A DNA stretch of 64,000 nucleotides from Mesorhizobium japonicum MAFF 303099 (GTDB lineage: Bacteria > Pseudomonadota > Alphaproteobacteria > Rhizobiales > Rhizobiaceae): assembly GCF_000009625.1 (NCBI RefSeq), contig NC_002678.2, positions 248,001 through 312,000 on the forward strand. The letters run 5' to 3'. Below are positions 1-9,162 of the stretch, piece by piece. Within the stretch, counting starts at the first letter, position 1, and each line of letters opens with the position of its first letter. The translations under genes were made by a program, and so were the position numbers. Under the pieces are notes generated by a model. That model worked only from the letters and a program-made list of their open reading frames with translations. It did no database searches and was not told the origin of the DNA.

Positions 1-460
1 TCGAGATGACGATCACCTTGTCGCCGATCGCCCGGCCGATGGCGAGCGCTTCCTCATAGTCGTTGATCCAGCCATTGACGCTGCCCTGCGTCATCGCCGC
101 GCCGTCCTGCCCGTGACCGGTCAGGCGGGTGTAGAAGAGATTGGCTTCGAGCAGGTCGGCCACGTCGTCGGGCAGCGGGCGGACCTCGCCCTTTGAGGCC
201 GAGAAACCGTGGATGTAGACGATCGACAGCGGCGTCTTGGCATGCACCATAGGATTGGCCCAGACGATCTCCTTCTCCAGCCCGTCGCGGATACCGGGCA
301 CGGCGGCCTCCTCCTTGGCCACATAGGCCTGCGGATCGTCACCGATGACAGAGGGGTCAAAGCGGATCGTGGTGTTGACGGGAACGCGTGGACCGTAGAC
401 GAAGGCCAATGCAAGGACGGCGACCAGGGCCAGCACAGCAAGCACGATCCGTCGCCCCAT
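1..460 (-). CDS. alpha/beta hydrolase (lysophospholipase-like), C-terminus outside window
   Basis: The frame opens at an ATG at 460 and runs off the left edge, so about 153 N-terminal residues are visible. The first 22 residues are a hydrophobic signal anchor, suggesting an envelope-attached enzyme. An HGFS oxyanion-type motif near residue 90 and a GHG motif about 30 residues later match the alpha/beta hydrolase fold (monoacylglycerol lipase-like group). The nucleophile Ser elbow and the His/Asp would lie beyond the window. The substrate cannot be told from this part. The reading frame shows no breaks. Confidence 0.75.
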   Translation of the reverse strand, partial: MGRRIVLAVLALVAVLALAFVYGPRVPVNTTIRFDPSVIGDDPQAYVAKEEAAVPGIRDGLEKEIVWANPMVHAKTPLSIVYIHGFSASKGEVRPLPDDVADLLEANLFYTRLTGHGQDGAAMTQGSVNGWINDYEEALAIGRAIGDKVIVIS

Positions 461-554
461 CGCAGACTCCACGCAACAACAACAAGCCTATGGCGGTGGC
501 CATGAACAGGCAACGGCCGTTCAGGCAGTCACACCACCAAATCCTGTGGGCATC

Positions 555-1376
555 CTATTCGTTGGGTGGCTTGCGCTCGTAATGCAGCGGCCGTGCCTTC
601 CAGCTGGTCATCAAGCTGATCACCCATCGGCTTATCGGCCTGGGCAACAAAGCGAGAAATTTCAGCGGCCAGCTCGTTCGGTAAGGAAAGGTGACTTCGA
701 AGCCGCCAGATTTGATTGCCTTGATCATGCGGCGCGTCGCGCGGGTGACGGGCATCAGGCCCGGCATCGGCAGCATGTTCTTTTCGGTCAGCGGCGTGTC
801 GACAAAGCCGGGGTTTATCACCTGGACGCGGATGTTCATCTTGTCGAAATCATACTTCAGCGACTCGGCCAGGATGTTGATCGCCGCCTTGGTGCCGCCA
901 TAGGCGGCAGTGGTTGGCCAGCCGAAATAGGCGGTAACCGATCCGACCAGCACGACATGGCCGCGCGATCGCACGCGCATATACTCAACGACCGGCACCA
1001 AGCCGTTGATGATGCCGAAATAATTAACTTCGAAAGTGCGGCGAAAGTCCTTGACGACGAGGGCTTCTCCAGGCGTCGAAATGTAGTTTCCGGCATTGAA
1101 GACGGCGAGCACGATAGGGCCGAGCTCCTTCTCGATCGCGGCCACCGTTCTTGCCATGCGCGGCTCGTCCGTGACGTCGCAGGGAAAGGCCGTGACGCTG
1201 CCCGGCATCTGCGCGGTCTCGACGATGAGCGTGTCGATCGGATCATCGTCCAGTGCCGTTACCGCCACCGCATAGCCCTGGGACGCCAGATCCCTGGCCA
1301 GCGAGCGGCCAATGCCGCTGCTGCCGCCCGTGACCCAGGCGACGCCGTGTTTCGGATCGGCCCGATAGAGTGTCAT
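555..1376 (-). CDS. short-chain dehydrogenase/reductase (SDR)
   Basis: A 273-residue classical SDR that would oxidise or reduce an alcohol/carbonyl substrate with NAD(P). The Rossmann motif TGGSSGIG is at 16-23, NAG at 94-96, the catalytic Ser at 146 and the YxxxK pair at Tyr159/Lys163. The C-terminal 60 residues are basic and hydrophobic, as in SDRs that sit at the membrane. The ATG at 1376 was chosen because the Rossmann strand starts about 11 residues after it; the open frame continues further upstream but with non-SDR sequence. It is divergent from cysK across a 226-bp gap. The substrate is unknown. Confidence 0.85.
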   Translation of the reverse strand: MTLYRADPKHGVAWVTGGSSGIGRSLARDLASQGYAVAVTALDDDPIDTLIVETAQMPGSVTAFPCDVTDEPRMARTVAAIEKELGPIVLAVFNAGNYISTPGEALVVKDFRRTFEVNYFGIINGLVPVVEYMRVRSRGHVVLVGSVTAYFGWPTTAAYGGTKAAINILAESLKYDFDKMNIRVQVINPGFVDTPLTEKNMLPMPGLMPVTRATRRMIKAIKSGGFEVTFPYRTSWPLKFLALLPRPISRWVISLMTSWKARPLHYERKPPNE

Positions 1377-1602
1377 GTTGCGCCCTGCCGAGTTGTTGGT
1401 GCCTTGCTCTAGCGGTGAAGAAATCGAATGAAAAGAGTGCTTTTCGACCACAGATGAAAATGAACCGTGCGATATCGAGCCAGCTCTGGAGGGCGTGGAT
1501 GTACAGCAGTACCCGAAATGCGACTGGACCAGGCAAATTCTTGCCTTGAAACCAAAGCTTCGGGTTTCTAGGGTTTCGGCGCACGCACACAAGGAATCCT
1601 GA

Positions 1603-2637
1603 ATGCCCCGTTCTGTGATCGACGCGATCGGCAACACGCCTCTGATCCGCCTTAACAAAGCGTCCGAAGAAACCGGCTGCGAGATCCTGGGCAAGGCCGA
1701 ATTCATGAATCCGGGGCAATCAGTCAAGGATCGCGCCGGGCTTTTCATCATCCGCGACGCCGAACGGCGCGGCCTATTGAAGCCGGGCGGCGTCATCGTC
1801 GAGGGAACGGCAGGCAATACGGGCATCGGGCTGACGCTGGTCGCCAAGGCGCTGGGTTATCGCACGGTCATCGTCATTCCCGATACGCAGAGCCAGGAAA
1901 AGAAGGACACGATCCGGCTACTCGGCGCCGAGCTGATCGAGGTGCCGGCCGTGCCCTACAAGAACCCCAACAATTACGTGAAACTGTCGGGACGGCTGGC
2001 CGAGCAGATGGCGAGGACCGAGTCCAACGGCGCCATCTGGGCCAATCAGTTCGACAATGTCGCCAACCGCGATGGGCATATCCGCACCACGGCGGAGGAA
2101 ATCTGGGCACAGACCGGCGGCAAGGTTGACGGTTTCGTCTCGGCGGTGGGTTCAGGCGGCACGCTGGCCGGCGTCGCTTTCGGGCTGAAGGCCAAGAGCA
2201 AGGATGTGAAAATCGCGCTCGCCGACCCGCTTGGTGCCGCCCTCTACAGCTTTTACACCAGCGGCGAGTTGAAGTCCGAAGGCAGCTCGATCACCGAAGG
2301 CATCGGGCAGGGGCGCATCACCGCCAATCTAGAAGGGTTCACGCCGGATTTCTCGTTCCAGATCAAGGACGAGGACGCGCTTCCGATCGTCTTCGACCTG
2401 ATCCAGGAAGAGGGCCTGTGCGTCGGCGGCTCGACCGGCATCAACATTGCCGGCGCCATCCGGCTCGCCAGGGAATTAGGCCCCGGCCACACCATCGTGA
2501 CCATTCTTTGCGACTACGGCACGCGCTACCAGTCGAAGCTGTTCAATCCGGAATTCCTGCGCGAGAAGAATCTCCCGGTGCCGGGGTGGATGGAACTGCA
2601 GAGCAAGATTTCGGTGCCTTTCGAAAAGGTCGAATGA
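1603..2637 (+). CDS. cysK: cysteine synthase A family (O-acetylserine sulfhydrylase)
   Basis: A PLP-dependent beta-substitution enzyme, 344 residues, predicted to make cysteine from O-acetylserine and sulfide in the cytosol. SVKDR carries the PLP lysine (Lys42), TAGNTG (69-74) is the substrate loop, GSGGT (183-187) binds the cofactor phosphate, and a GGSTG motif lies near residue 272. It is about 25-30 residues longer than E. coli CysK, with a C-terminal tail, as in the long rhizobial form. It is followed without a gap by alaX and then by sseA, giving a sulfur-amino-acid theme. A cystathionine-beta-synthase-like role is not excluded by sequence alone. Confidence 0.88.
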   Translation: MPRSVIDAIGNTPLIRLNKASEETGCEILGKAEFMNPGQSVKDRAGLFIIRDAERRGLLKPGGVIVEGTAGNTGIGLTLVAKALGYRTVIVIPDTQSQEKKDTIRLLGAELIEVPAVPYKNPNNYVKLSGRLAEQMARTESNGAIWANQFDNVANRDGHIRTTAEEIWAQTGGKVDGFVSAVGSGGTLAGVAFGLKAKSKDVKIALADPLGAALYSFYTSGELKSEGSSITEGIGQGRITANLEGFTPDFSFQIKDEDALPIVFDLIQEEGLCVGGSTGINIAGAIRLARELGPGHTIVTILCDYGTRYQSKLFNPEFLREKNLPVPGWMELQSKISVPFEKVE

Positions 2638-3380
2638 TGGCGCACAAGACGGAAGCGTTGTTTCGCGACGATGCCTATCTCGCCACGGCGGATGCGGCGG
2701 TTGCTGCCGTCAATGATCGTGGCGGCATCATTTTCGATCGGACGATCTTCTACGCCACCTCGGGTGGCCAGCCGGGCGATACCGGCCATCTCGAACGTGC
2801 CGACGGCAGCCGCATCGCCATTGCCGCCACCATCACAGGTGAGACCAAGGACGAGATCATCCACGTACCGGCGCCGCAGCAGGCGGCCCTGGCGGTTGGC
2901 GAGAAGGTCAAACTCGCCATCGACTGGGAACGTCGGCACCTGTTGATGCGCATGCACGCGGCTTGCCATCTGCTTACCGTCGTTTGTCCGTTTCCAATCA
3001 CCGGTGCGGCGGTTTCCGAGGACGATAGCCGTGTAGATTTCGACATTCCGGACGCCAGCTTCTCGAAAGAAGAGGTGACCGCGAGCCTGATGGATCTGGT
3101 GCGCGCCAATCATCCGATTTTCACCAGGCTGATCAGCGATGAGGAACTCGCCGCTAACCCCGGCCTGGTGAAGTCAAAAAATGTCCGGCCGCCGGTCGGC
3201 ACCGGCAAGATACGCCTGGTTTGCATTGGTGAGAATGGCGCGGTCGATAGCCAGCCCTGTGGTGGCACACATGTGAAAAGCACCGGCGAGATCGGCGAAA
3301 TCCACATCGGCAAGATCGAGAAGAAGGGCCGCGAGAACAGGCGCTTCCGCATCCGCTTCGGCCCGATGCCGGCAGCCTGA
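2637..3380 (+). CDS. AlaX-type alanyl-tRNA editing protein
   Basis: A free-standing editing domain that hydrolyses mischarged tRNA-Ala (Ser-tRNA-Ala or Gly-tRNA-Ala), 247 residues. Zinc ligands are visible as HxxxH (His107, His111) and CxxxH (Cys208, His212), and the SGGQPGDTG signature lies at 42-50. It lacks the synthetase catalytic and tRNA recognition domains of AlaRS, so it acts in trans. Tandem ATGs at 2634 and 2637 overlap the cysK stop; 2637 is 7 nt from an AAGG Shine-Dalgarno and is preferred. Pairing with cysteine biosynthesis suggests co-regulation, which is inference. Confidence 0.9.
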   Translation: MAHKTEALFRDDAYLATADAAVAAVNDRGGIIFDRTIFYATSGGQPGDTGHLERADGSRIAIAATITGETKDEIIHVPAPQQAALAVGEKVKLAIDWERRHLLMRMHAACHLLTVVCPFPITGAAVSEDDSRVDFDIPDASFSKEEVTASLMDLVRANHPIFTRLISDEELAANPGLVKSKNVRPPVGTGKIRLVCIGENGAVDSQPCGGTHVKSTGEIGEIHIGKIEKKGRENRRFRIRFGPMPAA

Positions 3381-3419
3381 ACACGCAACACTTGCTTACC
3401 CGGGATAGAGAGAACCAGA

Positions 3420-4301
3420 ATGGCCCAGGACAGTCCTTTCACCGTCGATGCGGACTGGCTGCAGGCGCGCCTGGGCGAGCCCGGCCTGACCATCGTGGAC
3501 GCATCCTGGTACCTGCCGGCGCAAAAGCGCGACGCGCGCGCCGAATATAATGCAGCGCACATCCCGGGCGCCCGTTTCCTGGATCAGGACGCGGTGTCGG
3601 ATCCCGACGCTGCTTTGCCGCACACGCTGCCTTCGCCTCAGCATTTCGCGCAATATGTTGGTTCGATGGGCGTGTCCGCCGATGACACCATTGTCGTCTA
3701 TGATGGTCCCGGCTTTTTCTCGGCACCCCGGGCATGGTGGATGTTCCGCATTATGGGTGTTTTCCAGACCTATATCCTGGATGGCGGATTCGACGCCTGG
3801 AAAACGGCCGGCCGGCCGGTAACGGCCGAGCCGACGAAGATCGCGCCAAGCGTGTTCCATGCCGATTTCGACGCCGGCCGCGTCGCCAGCCTCGCCGACA
3901 TGCGCCGGATCGTCGAGACCAGCGCCAGCCAGATTGCCGACGCCCGTGGACCCGGCCGCTTCACCGGCGCCGAGCCCGAGCCCCGCGCGGGTATCCGCTC
4001 CGGCCATATGCCGGGAGCGCGCAACGTACCGTACTCCGCCCTGTCGGAAAACGGCATGCTGTTGTCGAAGGACCGTTTGCGCAAGGTGATCGAGGAGGCC
4101 GGCATTGACCTGTCGAAGCCCGTCGTCACATCTTGCGGCTCCGGTGTCACCGCCGCGGTGGTTACGCTGGCGCTGGAGACGCTTGGCCACACCGACAACA
4201 GGCTCTATGACGGCTCATGGACGGAATGGGGCGGGCTCTCCGACACGCCTGTCGTGACCGGCCCCGCGACGCCCGGTCCCGCTAAGACCGGCAAGGAATG
4301 A
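3420..4301 (+). CDS. sseA: 3-mercaptopyruvate sulfurtransferase
   Basis: A two-domain rhodanese, 293 residues. It transfers sulfane sulfur from 3-mercaptopyruvate (or thiosulfate) to thiol or cyanide acceptors. The inactive N-terminal rhodanese domain covers roughly 10-135. The active C-terminal domain carries the loop CGSGVTA with catalytic Cys239; the CGSGV form is typical of mercaptopyruvate rather than thiosulfate sulfurtransferases. It lies 39 bp after alaX, in the same direction as cysK, so it is likely part of the same transcription unit dealing with cysteine metabolism. Confidence 0.92.
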   Translation: MAQDSPFTVDADWLQARLGEPGLTIVDASWYLPAQKRDARAEYNAAHIPGARFLDQDAVSDPDAALPHTLPSPQHFAQYVGSMGVSADDTIVVYDGPGFFSAPRAWWMFRIMGVFQTYILDGGFDAWKTAGRPVTAEPTKIAPSVFHADFDAGRVASLADMRRIVETSASQIADARGPGRFTGAEPEPRAGIRSGHMPGARNVPYSALSENGMLLSKDRLRKVIEEAGIDLSKPVVTSCGSGVTAAVVTLALETLGHTDNRLYDGSWTEWGGLSDTPVVTGPATPGPAKTGKE

Positions 4302-4306
4302 ACGCG

Positions 4307-4870
4307 ATGGAAAACGGTGTGCTGCAGGACATTGAAGTCACGGTGACTTTTCTCGAAATGGATGCCCCTCCCGCCGTCTCCCCGCCAGTGCCCTACAACC
4401 GCCAGGTTGCGTTGCTGAAGACCAAGGACATCCCCTTGCATTTCTATCGCTATTTGATGGACCGGGTCGGGCGCAAATGGCATTGGGTGAATGTTCTCAG
4501 GCTGGACGATGAGGAGCTTTCGGCCGGCATCCACCGTGAGGACCGCGACATCAGGGTGCTCTACCTCGACGGTGCGCCAGCCGGCTTCTTTGACCTCAAG
4601 CCGCATCTGCCTGATGAAGTCGAACTCGCCTATTTCGGCATGATGGAACATGCTACCGGGCAAGGTATTGGCCGATGGTTCCTGGGCTCGGCGATTTCAG
4701 CCGCCTGGTCGCATGGGCCGAAACGGGTGACGGTGCAGACCTGCACGCTGGACCATCCGGCGGCTCTGCCGCTCTACCAGAAGCTCGGCTTCAAGCCGGT
4801 CGCGCAGAAGAAAGAGGTCGTGCATCCGCTGCCTTTCGCCGAGCGCTCGGCCAGCGTCATGCGCCCGTGA
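4307..4870 (+). CDS. GNAT family N-acetyltransferase
   Basis: A 187-residue GNAT-fold protein expected to move an acetyl group from acetyl-CoA to an unknown amine. The acetyl-CoA loop appears as GQGIG in the middle of the protein, followed by a helix and the LDHPAALPLYQKLGF beta-bulge region typical of the family's C-terminus. An ATG at 4298 overlaps the sseA stop. The ATG at 4307 is preferred because AAGGA (4293-4297) lies 9 nt before it. It is the last gene of the cysK-alaX-sseA run. The substrate is not predictable. Confidence 0.8.
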   Translation: MENGVLQDIEVTVTFLEMDAPPAVSPPVPYNRQVALLKTKDIPLHFYRYLMDRVGRKWHWVNVLRLDDEELSAGIHREDRDIRVLYLDGAPAGFFDLKPHLPDEVELAYFGMMEHATGQGIGRWFLGSAISAAWSHGPKRVTVQTCTLDHPAALPLYQKLGFKPVAQKKEVVHPLPFAERSASVMRP

Positions 4871-4954
4871 CATCGGCCGGAACCTGAACCGGCCGTTCAT
4901 CGGCGCTTCAGCCTGCCTTTGGCATCTTGCCCGCATCGTCAATGCGGCCGAGGC

Positions 4955-5512
4955 CGAAGGAGAACACGCCGTACACTGGCCGCCGCTCTGATCGCCGCGA
5001 TTGCCATGCCGAGCCTTGCCGCCGCCTAGGCGACGACCCCCTCGACCGCGACGATCGAGCGCAAGCTCGAGGCGGCGCCGCGAGTGAAGCTGCGGCCGAA
5101 CGAGCGCGTCACCATCCGCGAATTCAAGCGCCGGCCGGATTTGCGCCGTATGGCGCGCTCGATCGACATCCAGTCGATCAATTTCGGCTTCGGCTTGGCA
5201 GCTATTTCCAGTTCGCAATACGACAAGATCGAGAATATCGCCGATGCACTGCAACGCATCCTGCGCCGCGATCCCGGCGCGCGTGCTGATCGAAGGACAC
5301 ACCGACGCAGTCGGCTCCTTCCAGTCGAACCAGGTCCTGTCCGAACAACAGGCCCTTCGTTGAAAGGCACGCTGGTGCGCGAATTCGGTGTACCCGGCTA
5401 TGCCCTGGAGACCGTTGGCTGCGGCGAGGAGTTCCTGCTCATGCCGACGCAGAACGAAAACTGGCAGAATCGCAGGGTGACATTGCGACGCTTCGACTAT
5501 TTCATTCGGTGA
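4955..5512 (+). pseudogene. decayed OmpA-family outer membrane/peptidoglycan-binding protein
   Basis: After an AAGGAGAA site there is no ATG, but the frame beginning CGT ACA CTG encodes a good signal peptide (LAAALIAAIAMPSLAAA) that ends in TAG at 5027-5029, exactly where an AxA|Q cleavage site would be expected (CAG to TAG). The same frame then reads an OmpA_C-like domain (SINFGFG...SSQYDKIENIADALQRIL). Near 5282 it is shifted by one base: the peptidoglycan-binding core IEGHTDAVGSFQSNQVLSEQ lies in the neighbouring frame. The original frame resumes near 5361 (LKGTLVREFGVPGYALE...NRRVTLRR). At least three independent lesions make this a pseudogene. Confidence 0.85.
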
Positions 5513-5683
5513 TCTCCAATCTGGTTAGCCGGCTTATTTAGACGATTTGGCGTTATCGCTGGTGCCTTGGTCCGGGGGACTGATCGCCAACATCGCATCG
5601 GACCTCGATCCCTTGGCAAGAATCGGGTGGGAAGCATGGACCCGAGCGCATAATTTCCGGTCAACAAACCGGAGGTTTTCACC

Positions 5684-6151
5684 ATGGCCATTCAGTTCAA
5701 AGCGCTACCCACCGAACATGTCAGGGCGCTGCAGCGCGGCGGTCCCGATGCTTACAGCCAGACGCCAGAGCGGCGGATTTCCGATGGCGACGGCATGCCT
5801 TGCCGGCATTGCCTGAAGAACATCGCCGCCGGCGATGCCTATCTCATTCTTGCCTACCGCCCCTTTCCGGAGCTTCAGCCCTATGCCGAAACCGGGCCGA
5901 TCTTTCTGCATGCGGAAGAGTGCGAGCGTGCTGCCGAGACCGAAGCGCTTCCCGAGGTCCTCGAAAGCCCCGACTATATCGTGCGCGGCTATGGCAGGGA
6001 TGACCGCATCGTCTACGGCAGCGGTGGAGTCATTCCAACCGGAGCAATCGCTGCGCGGGCCGAGACTTTGTTCGAACGCCACGACATTGCCTATGTGCAT
6101 GTCCGCTCGGCGCGCAACAACTGCTATCAGTGCCGGATTGAACGGGCCTGA
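5684..6151 (+). CDS. DUF1203 family protein
   Basis: A 155-residue cytosolic protein resembling the DUF1203 family, whose function is unknown. It has two CxxC pairs, Cys40/Cys43 (GMPCRHC) and Cys147/Cys150 (NCYQC), one near each end, which could bind a metal or form a redox pair. A strong GGAGG Shine-Dalgarno lies 8 nt before the ATG. It is a single-gene unit followed by an intrinsic terminator at 6270. The family name comes from overall pattern recognition. Confidence 0.7.
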   Translation: MAIQFKALPTEHVRALQRGGPDAYSQTPERRISDGDGMPCRHCLKNIAAGDAYLILAYRPFPELQPYAETGPIFLHAEECERAAETEALPEVLESPDYIVRGYGRDDRIVYGSGGVIPTGAIAARAETLFERHDIAYVHVRSARNNCYQCRIERA

Positions 6152-6269
6152 CTCGCAGGGGATTGCGGTCAAGAAGCCTGTCGTACTCCCGTCGCATAGA
6201 TGCGGTAGAAAGCGAGTGTCGATCGATTGGCCGACCGCGGATGAACCGGCGGCAATCTCGATATCGAGG

Positions 6270-6298
6270 AAGCGGGGCTTTGGCTCCGCTTTTTTGTT
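6270..6298 (+). terminator. intrinsic terminator after the DUF1203 gene
   Basis: A 9-bp stem AAGCGGGGC / GCTCCGCTT with one mismatch and a 4-nt TTTG loop is followed by a run of T (6290-6295). The 118 bases between the DUF1203 stop and this hairpin hold no recognisable gene. Confidence 0.75.
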
Positions 6299-6330
6299 TG
6301 CCTGCATGCGCAAAAAGAGTGTTCCGGGCA

Positions 6331-6361
6331 AAGAAAAAGCCCGCCGGCCAGGCCGACGGGC
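6331..6361 (-). terminator. intrinsic terminator of the outer membrane protein gene
   Basis: Read on the minus strand, GCCCGTCGGCC pairs with GGCCGGCGGGC (11 positions, one mismatch) with almost no loop, then TTTTTCTTT follows. It lies 25 bp past the minus-strand stop at 6386. Confidence 0.8.
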
Positions 6362-6385
6362 CGCAACTTTTGTCTGGAGGGCTTC

Positions 6386-7678
6386 TTAGTTGAACTTGTA
6401 CTTCGCGCCGATGCGCACGGTCTGGAACGAAGCTTTGTCGGTCAGCGTACCATCCGGAGCACCGAATTCGGACGAGAAGTCCTTCTTGCCGAACTGCGAA
6501 TAGCGATATTCAAGACCCACGGTCATGTTGCTGGATACCGCCGTTTCGAGGCCGCCACCCACCGTGAAGCCACTCTTGTTCCAATCGATGATATCGCCGA
6601 CCGGATCCGAAGCGTGCAGGTCGAAATGCTGGTAGCTGTAGCCGCCGATGACATAGGCCAGGGTCGATTCGTTGACCTTGGCGCCAACGCGGGCCAAAGC
6701 ATCGAAGCCATAATCGTTGTCGAGTTTGATCGAGCCGCCAGGGATGTCGAGTTTGGAGCGAATTCCAGAATAGCTGGCATCGAGCTGTACACCGGCAACC
6801 CAGCTGCCGAAATCGTAGTCATAACCAATGCTGGCTTCGCCGAGCACGCCTTCGCTGCCAATGCCGTTGAGATCGAGAGCGCCGCCACCAAGGTCGACGC
6901 CAAGGTCGTGAACCGCCGTGCCGGCGCCAAGCGCGCCACCAACGTAGAAGCCGGTCCAGTTGTAGGTCGGGGCCGCAAATGAAGCGCCGCCACCGTTCTG
7001 AGCGCCGAAGCGATAGTTGGCGGCGATATGGAAGGTATGGGTGGACGGTTCCACGTTCAGAGAACCGCCCCCAAAATCAATAACCGACTTGTCACCATAG
7101 GCCGCGTAACGGTACTCGGTCTTCAACGTCCAGTTGCCACGCAGTACGGTTTCCATGCCGACGCCGAGCACATAGCCGCTGCGATTCTGGGTGAAATTCA
7201 AGCCCTCGGCAAAGCCCGATCCATCGAGCTTGAAATGCTGCCAGCTGTAACCGCCGAGCACATAGCCGAGCGTATCGGGGTTAAGGAGATAGCCAGCGCG
7301 CAGGCCGACGTCGAAACCGTAAGAATTGGTCAGGTCGATATCGGCACCTGGAATGCTGATCGACGGGCCGATGTTTCCGCCGTTGGCGTCAATGAACCCG
7401 CCCAGGAGGAAACGATCGGAGACCATATAGTCGTAGCCGGCGGTCAGTTCGCCGAATACGCCGTTGCCGCCGATGCCATTGAAGTCGATAATCGGCGCAA
7501 CGCTGAACTTGTGCACACTGGCGCCAAATCCACCACCGATGCCGATATAAGCACCGCTCCAGTTGAAACCGGATGCTTCGACAGGCTGCACAACGTCAGC
7601 CGCTTGGGCTGCAGACATTAAAGCCACAGCAGAAACGGCGCCCAACAGAAAAGATTTCGCAGAAACGCGAAGAAACAT
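6386..7678 (-). CDS. outer membrane beta-barrel protein with two tandem Omp31/RopB-like domains
   Basis: 430 residues with a clear signal peptide (cleavage after AQA, residue 26). Two homologous barrel units follow, the first from about residue 35 (NWSGAYIG) and the second from about 241 (NWTGFYVG). Both contain a FNGIG/LNGIG..GVxGE.xxGYDY segment, an LAYV/LGYVxGGYSxQHF segment and a GVGxET...LxxEYRYxxxG segment. Single-domain relatives are about 200 residues, so this is an internal duplication giving two 8-strand barrels or one larger pore. It ends YKFN, near the C-terminal aromatic barrel signature. The start is ATG 7678; an upstream in-frame TTG was set aside because it lengthens the signal peptide oddly. 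Confidence 0.85.
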   Translation of the reverse strand: MFLRVSAKSFLLGAVSAVALMSAAQAADVVQPVEASGFNWSGAYIGIGGGFGASVHKFSVAPIIDFNGIGGNGVFGELTAGYDYMVSDRFLLGGFIDANGGNIGPSISIPGADIDLTNSYGFDVGLRAGYLLNPDTLGYVLGGYSWQHFKLDGSGFAEGLNFTQNRSGYVLGVGMETVLRGNWTLKTEYRYAAYGDKSVIDFGGGSLNVEPSTHTFHIAANYRFGAQNGGGASFAAPTYNWTGFYVGGALGAGTAVHDLGVDLGGGALDLNGIGSEGVLGEASIGYDYDFGSWVAGVQLDASYSGIRSKLDIPGGSIKLDNDYGFDALARVGAKVNESTLAYVIGGYSYQHFDLHASDPVGDIIDWNKSGFTVGGGLETAVSSNMTVGLEYRYSQFGKKDFSSEFGAPDGTLTDKASFQTVRIGAKYKFN

Positions 7679-7828
7679 AGCCCAAACCCCCAATCAATAA
7701 ACCCACGATGTCTCTAGCAGGGAGTCGGCCAGACTAGGAATGACAAATATGCAACAGTCTTGGGCAACCTACCTCTGCAGCTGATACCGATCTGCCGAGT
7801 AACCAGGCTTGTCGCCTAGAAAGGCCAA

Positions 7829-7858
7829 TAAAAAGCCCGCCGGAGTGGACCGGCGGGC
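7829..7858 (-). terminator. intrinsic terminator of ald
   Basis: A perfect 9-bp stem GCCCGCCGG / CCGGCGGGC (7835-7843 and 7850-7858) has a 6-nt loop. On the minus strand it is followed by TTTTTA. It lies 31 bp beyond the ald stop. Confidence 0.88.
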
Positions 7859-7889
7859 AACAACAGCAAATTGACTTTTTCTGGGTGTA

Positions 7890-9005
7890 TCAGGCCGCGA
7901 GAACTGCTTTCGGCTCGACCAGCTCGTAGCCGAGCGCTTCGGCGACCGCGCGGTTGGTGATCTTGCCCTTGTGGACATTGAGGCCGTTGCGCAAATGATG
8001 GTCGTCGACCAGCGCCTTGAGGCCCTTGTCGGCGAGCTGCAGGCCGTAGTGCAGCGTGGCGTTGTTAAGGGCGTGGGCCGAGGTGACCGGCACGGCACCT
8101 GGCATGTTAGCGACGCAATAGTGGATGACGCCATCGACTTCGTAGGTCGGCTCGGCGTGAGTCGTCGCATGCGAGGTCTCGAAGCAGCCGCCCTGGTCGA
8201 TGGCGACGTCGACCAGCACCGAGCCCTTCTTCATGCCCGACAGCATTTCGCGGGTGACGAGCTTGGGCGCTGCAGCGCCAGGGATCAGCACAGCGCCGAC
8301 GACGATGTCGGCCGAGAAGCATTCTTCCTCGAGCGCTTCGACGGTGGAGTAGCGGGTGTGCACACGGCCGGCAAAGAGGTCGTCGAGTTGGCGCAGTCGC
8401 GGGATCGAGCGGTCGATGATGGTGACGTCGGCGCCAAGGCCGGCGGCCATGCGGGCCGCGTGCAGGCCGACGACGCCGCCGCCGAGCACGGTGACCTTGC
8501 CGGGCAGCACGCCGGGCACGCCGCCGAGCAGCACGCCGCGGCCGCCATTGGCCTTCTGCAGCGCCGTGGCGCCGGCCTGGATCGACAGCCGGCCGGCGAC
8601 TTCCGACATCGGTGCGAGCAGCGGCAGGCCGCCGCGATCGTCGGTGACGGTTTCGTAGGCGATCGCCGTGACGCCCGAAGCGAGTAGGCCCTTGGTCTGT
8701 TCCGGATCCGGAGCCAGATGAAGGTAGGTGTACAGGATCTGGCCGTCGCGCAGTTGAACCCACTCATTGGGCTGCGGCTCCTTGACCTTGACGATCATGT
8801 CCGACTTGGCGAACACGTCGGCGGCGGTCTTGGCGATGGTGGCGCCGGCGGCGCGATAGGCGTTGTCATCGGCGCCGATGCCGGCGCCTGCGCCGGCCTC
8901 GACCAGCACTTCGTGGCCGTGCGCCACATATTCGCGGACCGAGCCTGGCGTGAGGCCGACGCGATATTCGTGGTTCTTGATTTCCTTGGGGCAGCCGACG
9001 CGCAT
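7890..9005 (-). CDS. ald: alanine dehydrogenase
   Basis: Catalyses L-alanine + NAD+ + H2O to pyruvate + ammonia + NADH; it supports alanine catabolism and, in rhizobia, ammonium assimilation into alanine. 371 residues, the family's normal length. Catalytic residues fall at family positions: Arg15, Lys75, His96 and Asp270. The NAD loop GGGVVG is at 175-180. It is divergently arranged with an Lrp/AsnC gene across 157 bp, a layout typical of substrate-induced ald control, and ends at its own intrinsic terminator. Confidence 0.96.
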   Translation of the reverse strand: MRVGCPKEIKNHEYRVGLTPGSVREYVAHGHEVLVEAGAGAGIGADDNAYRAAGATIAKTAADVFAKSDMIVKVKEPQPNEWVQLRDGQILYTYLHLAPDPEQTKGLLASGVTAIAYETVTDDRGGLPLLAPMSEVAGRLSIQAGATALQKANGGRGVLLGGVPGVLPGKVTVLGGGVVGLHAARMAAGLGADVTIIDRSIPRLRQLDDLFAGRVHTRYSTVEALEEECFSADIVVGAVLIPGAAAPKLVTREMLSGMKKGSVLVDVAIDQGGCFETSHATTHAEPTYEVDGVIHYCVANMPGAVPVTSAHALNNATLHYGLQLADKGLKALVDDHHLRNGLNVHKGKITNRAVAEALGYELVEPKAVLAA

Positions 9006-9162
9006 TTTCTTCTCCTGATCCGGGCCCTTTTGGGCTCACTCCCTGTATTGTCGGAGTGAACCATGAATCGGCTCGCAAGTGTTTGCGAATGCGCTTGCGT
9101 GTGCAGGCCGGTTTCGATAATCCTTGCGTAAAATAGCAGGATATTCGCAGGATTCACGAAAA

